Origin: Diphasiastrum complanatum
Taxonomy: Eukaryota > Streptophyta > Lycopodiopsida > Lycopodiales > Lycopodiaceae
Length of the DNA stretch: 64,000 nt
Direction: 5' to 3'
Assembly (NCBI GenBank): GCA_029204225.1
Contig: CM055092.1
Span: 63,430,676 to 63,494,675 of the forward strand
In this document: positions 1 to 12,800 of the stretch, one piece after another
Position numbering within the stretch: position 1 is the stretch's first letter
Layout of the letters: each line of letters opens with the position of its first letter
Notes under the pieces: generated by a model
The model's database searches: none
What the model was told of the DNA's origin: nothing
The model's input: only the letters and a program-made list of their open reading frames with translations
Program-made: the position numbers and the translations under genes

Positions 1-85
<85 letters not shown>
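1..85. repeat. TG/AG microsatellite
   Basis: About eight TG units run directly into about 35 AG units. The window begins inside the tract, so its true length is unknown. Reading frames across it are artefacts. Confidence 0.95.
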
Positions 86-87
<2 letters not shown>

Positions 88-96
88 CCACAACAC

Positions 97-300
97 CATG
101 ACCACTAGTATAAAGTCCTACACACAAGATACTATCCTAAGCATGCCAATAACAAGCAACACAAGGAAAACGGATGGTGGACAAAGCAACCCAACCAATC
201 CTAGATCAAACGGATCTAGCCCCCAAGCTATGGATCAATCTCAAAGAGGAATGAGGAATCACACCAGCAGCATACGGCTACTAGCACCACAATAATGAGA
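97..300 (+). mobile_element. Copia retrotransposon fragment
   Basis: This stretch closely matches the reverse complement of about 40240-40420, which lies in a decayed copia integrase region. Shared blocks include AAGCATGCCAAT and CCCCCAAGCTATG, and the line AATCTCAAAGAGGAATGAGG is common to both. It is therefore a short fragment of the same copia family. It has no start or stop of its own and ends near the chromovirus LTR remnant that follows. Confidence 0.65.
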
Positions 301-589
301 GCCCAATAGGTATACTTATACCCTCCAAGGCCCATGCACCACTAGTAGTGCATCGTGACACCTCACTGGACACCTCTGCAGCCTATCTGGGCCACGTCAT
401 CCAGTTCCCCAATGACTCACTAATAGACCCATATAAATCCAACATCAGGAGTTTAGGCCTACAACCATTGATTATGAGCTTATACACATAAGGGCCCCAA
501 TTCCCTTATAGTCACAAGTAACTTACGGATTGTTGGTCTGCTGATCCCTAGCGTGGACACGCTACCCGAGACCAGTCGTGGGCATGACA
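301..589 (-). mobile_element. 3' LTR (partial) of a Ty3 chromovirus, minus strand
   Basis: Read on the minus strand, a purine tract (590-603, AAGGGGGGAAGAA) is followed by TGTCATGCCCACGACTGG, the usual polypurine tract/LTR-start arrangement. The segment 391-589 is repeated with about 90 percent identity at 841-1043. The far edge of the LTR is not resolved; the 301-390 part is included only because nothing separates it. Confidence 0.65.
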
Positions 590-600
590 TTCTTCCCCCC

Positions 601-840
601 TTATTCAAGTTTTGTCCTCAACTTAAAACTAGGGAAGTTCCTCCTTAAGCTCCCCTCCTGTTCCCAGGAATCACCGTCGTCTGTACGTCCCTTCCATTGA
701 ACCAGATGCTCGGTAACCATACGATTCCTCAATCGTTTAGTTCATTTATCCAAGATCTTTTCGGGTTCAAGTCGAGACATACCCAATGATTCATCCAACA
801 AGTTCAATTGGTCTCCAGAACCAAGATGCTCTCCTTCACG
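601..840 (-). pseudogene. Chromovirus integrase C-terminus with chromodomain, fragment
   Basis: Minus-strand translation gives the end of a Ty3/gypsy integrase. It starts near LNLLDESLGMSRLEPEKIL, passes one in-frame stop, continues through MVTEHLVQWKGRTDDGDSWE, and stops at 601-603, just before the polypurine tract. The HLVQWKG...SWE pattern is the chromodomain core of chromoviral integrases. The rest of pol is missing: on its upstream side the fragment abuts a second LTR piece. It is a relic, not a host gene. Confidence 0.8.
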
Positions 841-1043
841 TTGGGCCACGTCATCCAGTTCCTCAATGACTCACTGATAGACCCATATAAATCCACCATC
901 ATGAGTTTAGGCTTACAACCATTAATTATGACCTTATACACATAAGGGCCCCAATTCCCTTATAGTCACAACTAACTTACGGGTTGTTGGTCTACTGATC
1001 GCTAGCATGGACACGTTACCCGAGACCAGTCGTGGGCATGACA
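841..1043 (-). repeat. Second partial LTR copy of the same chromovirus
   Basis: This is a direct repeat of about 391-589, sharing GCCACGTCATCCAGTTCC at one end and CCAGTCGTGGGCATGACA at the other. It sits directly upstream of the chromodomain fragment, where pol should be. The arrangement is therefore LTR, chromodomain, LTR piece, produced by rearrangement. Confidence 0.75.
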
Positions 1044-4000
1044 ACCAGTATGTAGATGGCAAGTGAAATCACTTGAAGCAAAACATCTAGCTAGGCCATA
1101 ATAAACGGCTAGCCCATGAGACTCACCCAAGTGAAGAAAGTGCTCATCATAAGTTGCGATTGGACTATATCTGTTTGCTGATACTCTGAGAACGCCCAAG
1201 TCGTGATGGTGAAGTGCATGGTTCATAAAGGACGTGCATCCACATCATGAATATCAATTTGACGTCCGCCTATCTGGGCATTGAAATTGCTTAGAAGTAG
1301 CATATAGCGTTTCTTTGAGTATGATATGATATATGATGAAAAATCTCTATATGTGGAACCTTGGCACTCCACAATGTAGAAATCTCAGGAGGAGACCTAC
1401 TGCTCGTTCTTAGTCCTATGAACAAGGGGATTAACTGACTGTCACTGCTGGAGCTCTATGTTCCTACCGGGGGCAGTTTTAGCCCTTAGAGCCCATAGCG
1501 AGCAATATTTGAAACTTTTTTTCAATGAAAGAGAGAGTATGAATTCTAAAAGTAGACATGATTTCATTAAACTAGCACACCTGAAATGGATATGGATTGT
1601 TGTGCTGGGTTATAAAGTAACTTCTACATATTTTGTAAAATTCAATAAGAGTGCTGTTTTAGGAAAAACATGGATATAATAATCTCCAAAAGATCCAGCA
1701 AAAAAGTCTGGAAGCAACAAATCCTTTACAACACAGCAAAAGTGGAGTTTTTGGCACCCTGTCTTCTGCTACTGCAAATGGAATTTTTTTAGTCCTGTGC
1801 CTGGCAACAGAATCCAATGACCGTTGTAGATAAACTAGATTGAAAAAGCCTTTCTCCGAAAATTAAAACTAAGGAAAAGGAAATAGGTGACACCTCTGTG
1901 CCCAGAAGGTGGGGTGACACTTATTCATGAACAAGATTGATACACAGCATCAGGTAAACAATTGAAGGCATTGGCTGGAAGGCAACAATCATGTAACAAT
2001 CTCTAGCCAAATCACCGTATTTTCACATTATGCTAGTATGCAAGCCGTCCTACAAAAGAGCTGTTTTATAGATCTCCTACAAATAACTCAAGAACGCGAA
2101 AATTAATCAAGTGTAGAATTCCTGTGAGTTATCCTACTTATATTGTGAATCTTCCAGGAAGCTACCAGATTGGAGCATCATTAGCATGGTATGTTTTCCA
2201 GAGGGTCTTGGCCTAACTAGCCTAAGCTTATCGTCTAAACGAATAAAATGGGGGCCATAAGTTGGAACTCAGGAAATGACCATGTGAATAATAACAACGG
2301 AGGGGCAAATGAATAAAGCCCCTAGTATTTTTTTACTGGTCTTTATAAAATGCCAATGCTTTCTGCTTTGATTATTATTCTCCTTGCACATTGCAATTGC
2401 ATGTTTCCAATCGGTGTGCTTTGTAACCTCCAGTAGTGTGCCTTTTACTCTGTGAAAGTGCTAGAACAGGCTATGCTACAGATAGGTGACGCCATCTCTA
2501 TTTTCCACAACTTGTGTAATAGGTGATGATGTCTTTGTCAATCAGCTCCATCTCTGCTGAAATGCTCTGGTCCCATGAGGCATGGTCAACTCCTAGTATG
2601 AGAAGCCCTAAATTGCACAACAAGCATATAGGAAGGGAAACAGGAAAAAAGAACACAAAAAACTCTGATTCGAGATGAAAACTGGCTCTAATAACAAAGA
2701 AACGTGTAACTAAAGATGGTTTAAAACTCGAAACAGTCCGTTAATGTTTTAAATCTCCATAAAATTGAGGAAAGCACCCAATATTCTTACATACCAGTGC
2801 TCCACCAAAATTAACAAATGCACATCTATGACGAATGCATTGGACCTCCTGTTGGGTGAATCCCAATAAAGACTCTTTGTAGTGTTAGGACACTGAATCC
2901 CACATAGAACTCTTGTATCGTCAGTATAGCGAATCTGGAATCTGGTTGAAAACTGATCAGGACATCTCTAGAAAAATCAACCAGAAATATCTAGAAAAAA
3001 AAGCAGGCCAGGATTTCTTGTTCTCATTTATCTTTACATTGCAGAATTTCTGCTATCACTGACAATGGAGTCAGGACAAAATCGTTTGCATGGCTCCTCA
3101 AATGTTTGCCTCCTCTCTTCTTGCTCTAGCTCCAGCTCTCTTATGAAGTCCAAGCTTATCAGAGCACCTGAGACCTCCACAATGTGTTAATCAGGATGGC
3201 CGAACACTCTACCTCTGACCTGGTTTACTCTTGCTTTATGGAAAGTGTAGGAAGGAGAGAGTTTGCTTTATGGACTTCAGGAGGGCTATTAACTCTGTTC
3301 CCTCTAGTGGCTTGACACTGAGGTTACCGGACCTGGATCTCTCATGCAGACAATGGTGGCAGTGATTGTGCTGTATAAAGTGATGATAGGATGTTATAGA
3401 TTAAATGTTGGCATGTTGGAGGAGGCACGTAGCTAAGTTGGAGCAGAACAGGATGGCCCATGTTTCTTGGGAAACTTTCACCACACGTTGATGACCAACA
3501 TGCTTTGGCACACATAATGATGAGCTTGAGGATGTACACTTGGATGTAGATCAGGTGACACCAATTTCTATACGATGTACAAATAATTCGATAATGAGGT
3601 CATTCTCTTGTCAGGGCTGATGTGTTCATATAAATGCATAGGTTTATGTGATGATAGGTTTGACATTGAATTCTATCAAGACAAAGGCGAAATTTCTTCT
3701 TGAGGAGAACCCCAAGTCCCTTAAGGTACTTTTCTCCTACAGATACTTTGGTGTACAGTCCTGAAAAGATCAACAGAAGCTTCCTCTAAGAGAAAGTAAG
3801 GATGCTCTTTAGCACTTCAAAAGAACTCAGAATTGCTTCTTGCATCTGGACATGATATTGGCACACTGAAAAGATTTCGGGGCCCGCCATTACAAGGGTA
3901 GCAAATAAATTTAGCATTCCCTGCCTATTGATGCTAGCCTTCCTTATATTCTTTGTTGATCCCTGAATGCAGACAAACAACATCCTTGTGCCTCTGGATT

Positions 4001-4316
4001 TCATGAGAGTGATTCTTTGCCATTTGTGACAGTCATCATGGTGGTTTGTAATTCATCGCAGTTGAAATACGCTTTCTTTCCCTGATGTGGTTTTGGCTTG
4101 GTTGCTGGAGCCTGCCAAAAATCACTTGAAAGCTTATGCTATTACCATATGTAATGATGGGATAAATGAATATCTTGAGAGATTTCTTTTTTTTGGTCCA
4201 CTCACTATCTCTAACAATACTTTAATATACTCTCTGCTGACTGTATTCCAGTTGTACAAAAAACATATTCTCTACCTTGGTTCTGATTTATTATTCCTTT
4301 GCATGGTTTCCAACAG
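1044..4316. other. No recognisable gene; spacer or upstream intron sequence
   Basis: I see no convincing coding exon here. Kinase N-lobe exons expected upstream of 4317 (HRDLK, DFG and activation loop) were searched for by eye and not found. The sequence is AT-rich with only short open frames. Confidence 0.5.
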
Positions 4317-7300
4317 ATGGTCTCTTGGCTGCATTTTCTGGGTGAGTGGCTCTTAGAACATTCATTTTTTCTTAGTGCAATCTTGCAGTTCCAAGTGCCA
4401 AGCTAAAACGTCACACCAGGATGCAACAGAAATTATGTATGTAAAACAGAAGTTGGATGAATTTCTTATTGGTATCTCATGTTGTTTCAGCTCACACATT
4501 CTACTTTAAGCTCGTATGTTAGGTTCCATGTTGTCTGCTTGGTAAGACCTTCATGAGATGGAGTTACAACATGTAGTCCATAATCAGGATTCAGGTCTTA
4601 TTCACAAGTGATGAAAAATGGTTGCAGGAGCTTATGATTCGGAATATGAATCCGAGCACACCTGGCCCACCATCACGTCCTTTATTTGGAGTTAGGTAAG
4701 CTCATCATTCTAAGCAAATAGTCGTTCCAGCTTCTAAATGTAAACTATAATATATTTGGCATGCAAGGAGCTAGCAATCGTCAAAAGTTTCATATTCTCT
4801 TGCAGTTTTGAATATCAATCTACTAATTAATCATTCTGATTAAATAATGGTTAATGTGTTTTAAAGAAATCCTTTCTTTGCTGTATAATCTGTAGGTTTT
4901 TTACTGGTATCTTAACTCCAATAAAAAAGTTGTCATTCTTTTTCAGATCTTGTTTCCATTTGTTGACCAGTATAACTTCTTACTCTGGCTTCCAAAAGCT
5001 ATAACTTTGAATCTTATGTTTGAAAATTTATGTAAACAACTATCAAATTCTGGCTAGGACTCACATAGCTCCTGGCAACGGTATGAAACTGTTCCTAAAA
5101 TAAAAAAACCTATTATTTGAAAAATAATTTTGTGTGGCTAAAATTGCTTAGAAAAATGATTAGATCATATCATCATTGTTGTTTAAAGATGCTCTTAGGA
5201 ACATGAACAGGAACAAAAATAGGAATGAAAGGAACAAGAATAGGAACAAAAATAGGAACAAAGCGGAACAGGAACAGGAAGAGGAATAGGAAAACTCAGG
5301 AATTAACACGAAGAAGAATAAGAATGAAACTTAGGAACAGGAACAGGAAGCCGATTCTTGCATCAAATTGAAAATATTTGTTGTACTATTTTATCGCTAG
5401 ATGGATGCTTGTTTACTCTTCTAGAAATAGGTGATTGTTGGTAGCTTAGAAACCCGTTCCGACCAAAATGGGTCGGAACGTTCTGTTCCGACCGTTCCGT
5501 ATGTTTCGGAACGTACTGGGTCGGAACGATTTTTTGTGAATTAAAAAAAAAAATGTAAAACGACCCTGCTGGCCCGTGCATTCTGCATTTGCATTTCATT
5601 GATGACCGACATATTTTCTAATTTTACCTGTTGCTTCAAAGAGCAATTGCTTTCATGAAGAGATTGACATTCTTGCTTCAGAATCGGCCTCTCCTGAATT
5701 CATCAAGAAAAAGATGAAGTGAATACTGAAGAACGGTCTATAATAATCTACAATGCAGCTCAGTCAAACTGACTATATAGCTGGAAACCGGGGCAATTGT
5801 ACATATCAAGAATATTCATCATATGAAGTGAAGGCTAATGCTCATCCACTTCGCATATATGTATCTGAATAGGCCTTCCCCCGTCTCTGAATCCGATGTT
5901 TCCGTTGAACCGATCGGGGCGGCTCGGACATACAACTTCTGAGTCACGGAACTCTGTACCCTGCCTGCTGGCACCTTATCACTGTGTGTTCAATCAAAGG
6001 TGAACGTCCACAAGGCTTCCTGCTTTCTTTCCGCAAGCTCACCATCGCTGGAAACTCCTGGACCACGTCCATGATATGCTCTTTACGTTTTCCTTTGAGC
6101 TTAGATGCTCCTCAAGCTTCCTTAGATATTATGGTTTTTTTTGTAAAAAAACGTATTTTTTTTTTTTGATGGTCTCGTTCCAGAACGCGTTCCGTTCCGG
6201 AACGGGCAACTAAACTTGGTAGCTTAGGTCCATTGATTCTATGATGCACCTCAGTGACGGTTAAGTATACATTCATGCTTCTCTCACAATTCTCTATATT
6301 TGTGATGTGTATGCACTATTTTGGCAATAGTTCGTTTGGCATTGCATAAATAAAGCACATCTTTAGATGCCACTACCTGACGTTGTGAGGGCAACAGCGT
6401 TTGCAGTACCTAGTAGAAAAACGTATCATACCTCAGTTTTTCCTTTTTTATAGCTTTGGGTGATATATGTCTTTGTTCTGTGCTGATATTATCCTTGCGC
6501 ATATTATTTATCTGAAAGAGTCCTCTTAAGATCTAAACTGTTTCAAATCCACATACTCTGGTAACCATTCAAAACACAAAAAATACAGCTTCCTAATCAT
6601 TCAAAAAAAGTTTTAATTGCAAAGCTTCCTCAGATTTAGATAATAGCCAATTCTCTTGCAGGGGGGAACCAGTCACTCCTGAGCGAGGAGAGAATTATGC
6701 TGCCGATGGAGATTCACCGTTGGCCGAACAGGTTCCATTGTTCATTCGCAACAGCTCCTTGCATATTGAAGAATCTCACATTCAATTATGATGCTAATTT
6801 TTGTGAAGGACGTTGTATTCCTTTGTAACCTGTTTTAAATGTGTGGCAGCTAGATGTAATCTTTGATGTCATTGGCACACCTTGTTGGAGTGATATTGTG
6901 AGCGTTCCAAGTGAAACATGGAGGTCTTACCTTAAAGGTCTACCAGGCAGAGTATGAAAAACTGTCTCAATAACATTCAGAAACTGAGAAAAAAAAAACT
7001 TGCATTCTTCTAGTTGTGATTTTATTGTCTCTTAGCATCAGCATGTTATAACTTTCAAGAACAAGGCGTTCATTGCAGTTTTTCTGTCATTTATGGTTAG
7101 CAATAAGTGATAGTTATCATAAACTACCGATCGCATTCTCCTTGCTTTCATCAGCAGTATGCTTGTCAAAAGAAAATGCAGATTTTAGTTACAAGGGTCG
7201 ATGAGTTTTAACTGCCTAGGAGCCACAATGTGTTAAATTTTGTTGAGGTGCAGATGAGTCTGGAGTCTCTGTGTGAACTTGCTTAGAAACCCGTTCCGAC

Positions 7301-9843
7301 CGTTTTGGGCCGTAATGTACTGTATGTTCCGTACAGTACGTTCCGGAATGTACTGGCTCGGAACATTTTTTTTTTCTTTAAATTAAGAAAACAGGTATTA
7401 AAGCACCATGCTGTGCGATCTTCCTTTTTTTTGATAATAGGCCAAAGAAGCAAAAATGAAAACGATAGACTTTGCCGTAGGCAATGCCCAAAAACGTAAA
7501 ACCAATGAGGCAATCTGGATTGTCCTCAATCTGATATTTAGCTTCTATCAAACTTTGAATTAGTAATGTGGCATCATGTGACTGAAGCAGCTGCCCTGGT
7601 AATCCAGATTCCTAATCATGAGATATTTCACTCGGTCCTCCCGGATCTAAAATTTGAATCCACCGATGCATCACAAAGCCTCAGCAGCATCTTCTTCTGC
7701 AAGAAGTGCTGCCTGTATTGCTGCCCTGACTGCTGCTGCAGCCCTGTCAGAAACTAGCTTTACCGCATCAGCTCTAGCTGACCGCTTTGGCAAATCTAGC
7801 TCTGACCGCTGGAATAGTGGATGAATTTTGAACTGCTGCATTTTGTGAAGGGGTTATAAACAGACTGAGATTGGGGAGTGGATGAAAATCGTGAATGCTT
7901 GAAGCTCCCTTTCTGCTGAACCTGTAATCTGCTGAAACCTGGGTCGGAATGGGGGCCTTTGTTAATATTTACAAATTTTTATCTATTTATTTTTGGCCAT
8001 GTTCCGAAACGGCACGTGTTCTGAAACGCATTCCGTTCCAGAACGGGCAACTATGGGTAACAAAGGTTAGTGGACATTTCATTTGATTCACTCAAATAAA
8101 TACCAATGCTCTATGATTTTCTAAAAGGCATGCACACTTTAGTTACCATTAATATTGTTCTCATGGAATGACTGTTTCTAAGTATGGACCCATATATAGC
8201 TTTTTGAGGTAACTATAGCCATCAAGGTGGAACACTGCGTTTAGTTACATAGATGCAGCAGCGAATCACGATTCGCAAATCGCAATTCGCTGCCCAGATT
8301 CGCAAAAAACATTAGTTCAAAAAAGAAAAAATTCCAGCAAATCGCGAATCGCGACCCCCCAGCAATTCAGTGGTCGCAATTCGGTTTGCTGTCCAAATCG
8401 CGGACAGCGAACTGCGACTGCAACTATGGTTTATTTATATGCTACATATCATTTATCATAGTTTTATGTAGACCTAGCTATATTGGTCTCCACATCAGCT
8501 CAGCATGAGCCTGTATAGCTAGAGAATAGTGCTCTTTGTACTAGAAAAATGCCACTCTGCTACTCAATGGAGAGTTCAATTGCAGCTCTTACTTCAGCTT
8601 GATGTAAGAGCCTTCCAGCTGTGCGACTGGAGCACAGACTTTTGTAACTGCTTATCACTTTTCTGAGATTTACTTGGAGTTAATGCTTTCGTCATCTATG
8701 ACAGGCTGAATTTTCCTATGCTTTTACGACCTACATAAGACCAGGCACATGTGAACAAAGGCTCCAAGTGAAATGCAAGAGAACAATTTAAACGTAGCTT
8801 GATAATGTTGAAAACATCTGCAAATCATCAATAACACGTGACATTGGTTGCAACCTGTGAAATGCAAGAGAACAATTCAAATGTAGCTTGATAATGTTGA
8901 AAACATCTGCAAATCATCAATAACACGTGACATTGGTTGCAACCTATCAATAAATGGTAATCCTGCCATGAACAAACAACAAAAGGCTGCTTGGAAGCAT
9001 CCTCCCACAAAGAGCTCTGACGCGAAGGTATTTTTACAGAACCGCTTGAGACTCCAAGGTTGTAGCTGGAAGATGAATATGCATGCTGTCCTTGGCAAAA
9101 AAAGCTTCTCTTTGCTGTAGCACTTACTTGACTAGTCCCTACAAAACTAAATGTTGCCTTGTACCGACAAAATGACTTTATATCTCTTTAGGACATATAA
9201 AAACAGTGTCTACCGGCAGAAGCATTCTTCAGTGTTCAATCGGGCTGGCCAAACTGTGTTGTGATGTAATAGCAGTGGCATATTACATCACAGTAAGCTC
9301 ACATAGCAGCTGTATTTCTCAAAATGAAATTACAAGATCCAAGCACACAAGCATTAGGGAGATGAAGTTAGTCGTCATGCGGAGTCTACTTTGAGACTGG
9401 GAAAGATATTTGGACCTTGTGTTACTCTCTTTATTGTTAAGATATACTGTCACAATTCACAAGAGGAACTTGACGCATGAGTAGTATACCGAAGCACATA
9501 TACTGAGTACTTCCTCCCACCTTGTTATGGACAAGAAAGTGCCTCAAGACCAAACTTAGCCAATATGCAGAGCTGGTCTACAAGCTTTTGTGTTAATTTG
9601 ATTGCAGGACACACCATTATTGGCCCTTACTTCCAGTGTATGTGTTTTATCTCTGAGTTTGATTATGAGTGCATCAGGGATATCCAGCTAGATGGTTTAT
9701 AATCTTCATGGATGTAGATAAATCTATGGTTATTTTTTGTTTTCAGGACTTTGTATCTTGACCCACCTACTGCATACTCAGATGCTGGTTTTTGTCTTGC
9801 ACAGTGTTTTTTCTACATGAGCATGGACTGACTGACTGACCGA

Positions 9844-9894
<51 letters not shown>

Positions 9895-12800
9895 CACATG
9901 GAAATCTAGGGTGGTGAGTATTCTGACTCATCGTGTATCTTTGTAGGCTGGAAACTTGTCAAGGCAACTTTCTGGCTATGTAGATGAACAAGCTTTTGAC
10001 CTACTCTCTCGAATGTTGGCATTTAATCCTTCACGGAGGTGCACGGCTGACGAAGCACTGGAGCACATTTACGTACGTGATACTCTGCTTACAGTGTCAG
10101 TAGCCTTCTGGTGTTGCTTTCTTGTCCCTCTTTTGAAATTCAAGAGTCTGGTACAATGCTGGAGAGATGCATTCAGTATCTTAATTTTTTGAAGGTTTCC
10201 AATTTTTGAAAATTTTGTCTTTAAATCTTAGCAGCTTAAGCACTTGCTAGTTAAAATGTGTTCAATTACTGAAACTTATATTCATTCATTATATTGACAA
10301 ATTAACAAATGAATTCGAACTATCTTAATTGACTATTACACTTATCCAGTGACGCTTTAGAATGTGCAAATTCGCCGAAGGTTCCTAGATAATCAATACT
10401 TCCTTCAATCCATTCTGTTGGAATTTGGCATGAATTTGTGTATGTCTTGCCATTTTCTAAATATAGCCTTTAACCCCCTTAATAAGCATTTCTATAGCCT
10501 TGACTATCCAGCCATTGTGCAAGATTCGGGCTCCACTAGAGATGGAAGTAGTATACAGTGGATCATAGTAACAAGCTACAAAACATGGTTGCCAGGAAAT
10601 GGGAATGGGAGAATGTTTGGACCCCTCAATATGGGAATGTTTTTAGGTTGGTTAATGAGGAAATAGCGGCAAATCGTCATGTTTTCTTACTGAAATTAAA
10701 TGCTACCTACCGAGGCTCAGATTGATCTCCAATCCATTGCCACCTATCCTATACTCAAAGTAAACCTATCAAGAAAGGCATCGATAATTCCAAGGAGGCC
10801 CCATAACAGAAATGTAACTTCATAAGGCCTAGTTGAAATAAGTTGCCAGAGGTCCAAGTAATTGCATGGCCATGGGAATGCATTTGCACTTGGGGAACGC
10901 TCCTCTAGAAACGTGAATGTTCTTTGACACATCCTCAGGAACAACACCTTTGCTGGGAGCCTGGGAACATGTTCCCTTGTTCCAAGGACGGGAAAACACA
11001 TTCCCTGATAACTATACTATCGTGTGTATTAAAAAAATAAGTTTTACAACCATGTAAGTATAATTAAACATAGAATGTTTTTTGGAAGAAAACAAGTTAC
11101 TTTTCTCTAAAGTCAACACTCTTCAAACTTTCTTTAAGACTGGTTATCTTAAAAGCTTGCTTGTTTATTTTTCAGCACTGATTTTCCAAGTATTGATCGG
11201 TTAGAGGAAAAATCAGCAAGAACATTGATTAATAATGCAGTTTGAAATGGCACTTAATAAACTTAAAGTTTTGAATGTTTGCATAGAAGGTGAAGCTAAT
11301 TTTTTTAAGCGATTTAATCCCAAAAAGAATCACAAAAATGAAAAGATTACATGTAACTACTCATGAAAGAATCTGTACCCATACAAACTCGATTACCTGA
11401 TTATCTATATGAACCCGATTATCTCAAGATCGTCTCAACCCCCTAGTCTTCCTCTTGACACCACACCAGTTACGTTTAATATCCCTGCCAGTTTGCAGTC
11501 TGTGAAACAGACCTTGAGCGAGGTCCAGACTCTGTCTGCTGATTAGTTGGAAAAATCTCTACACCATCTTTTCATACACCAGTTCCCCATTTGTCCGATA
11601 TCCCAATGTCTCAGTTTCCCTTGTGATATCATCAGTATCATCTAACGGAAGGTGAAGACGGAAAACAACCTAACGGTGAGGTACATTTGGTAATGCTTTT
11701 GTAGGAGTTCCATCTTATTAAAGAGATCATTAGAGTAGATGAAATATCAAACTTTACTTGTGCAGACCATGTAAATTGTGCAAAGCAAAGAAAAAATATC
11801 ATTCTTCAGAAAGCAAACCATAGATTTAGATGCATTTGGTTGGAGAGCATAACTATACAGCCATAGGAAAAGCTTTTCCTGGTGTACTTTTGTGCATTGC
11901 TACTGTGAAGGCTATCAGTAACTTGCAGATTGAGATTACTGCAGTTCAAGGACCTGCAAACACCCAAGGATTCAGTGCAGCTTTCATTTGAAGATACATC
12001 TGCAAGTTTGCCTGGGGATTCTTTCTGGAAAATACGGCACCCAGCGAATGCTCTTGAGTTTTTGGAGGTGATTTTAACCTTCTCATTCATTAAAGTTTGA
12101 CTATTTTCCTGCCTGCAAATGCTAACTAAGCTGGTTTGCTAAATAAGAAATTGTGATGAGTCATTGCAGAGGGAGTTAGAAGCATCAGCATATGAACCTG
12201 ATGGTGGTCGTTGCAAGTTAGAATGGCTTTTGCAGAGGGAAGTTGAGCAACAGCAACAACAAAATATGTTGCGCCAATCGTTTATGAAAACTTTTGCTGC
12301 TGCTAAGTTCTTTTCTCATATTGAATCGCCAACAAAAAACTTAACAGGCCCTAGTTGTACAGGGGCTCTTCCAGGGTACATTTCATTGACAAACATGGGT
12401 GCTGTTGGACAAACCGGGTTTGGAGGCAAACATCAGAGGTCTCAGGAAATTAGCCATGAAGAAGGTTCTCAGGGAAAAATCTTAGATCTACTTTCTTCAG
12501 GAAAAACTTGTGAGGCAGAGCAATCTTTTCTGGATGTAGATGCACATGTAAAAGAGAATTTACCATGGAAAACTGTTGTGAGGCAGGGATCGTTGCGTTT
12601 TGAAATCGTTAACCCAGCTAAACCAGGATTTTCCTCTTACCAGTCCCTCTACCAACAGATCTGTAGCTCAACATCAACAAGTACAAATATATTTGCTACT
12701 TGTACTACTCCGGACTCAGTATCACAAAGACTGGTTTCAGATGACATTCAGTCACCTGCTGAATGTCCAAGTAGAACCACTTGTGAATTGATAACTAGCA

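Noticed and set aside
2-295. Arg-Glu repeat open frame
   Set aside because: Translation of the AG microsatellite joined to a copia fragment.
3962-3990. CAG followed by a TNNILVPLDF-like translation, as a kinase catalytic-loop exon
   Set aside because: No HRDLK precedes it, the frame stops soon, and the downstream phase does not fit the exon at 4317.
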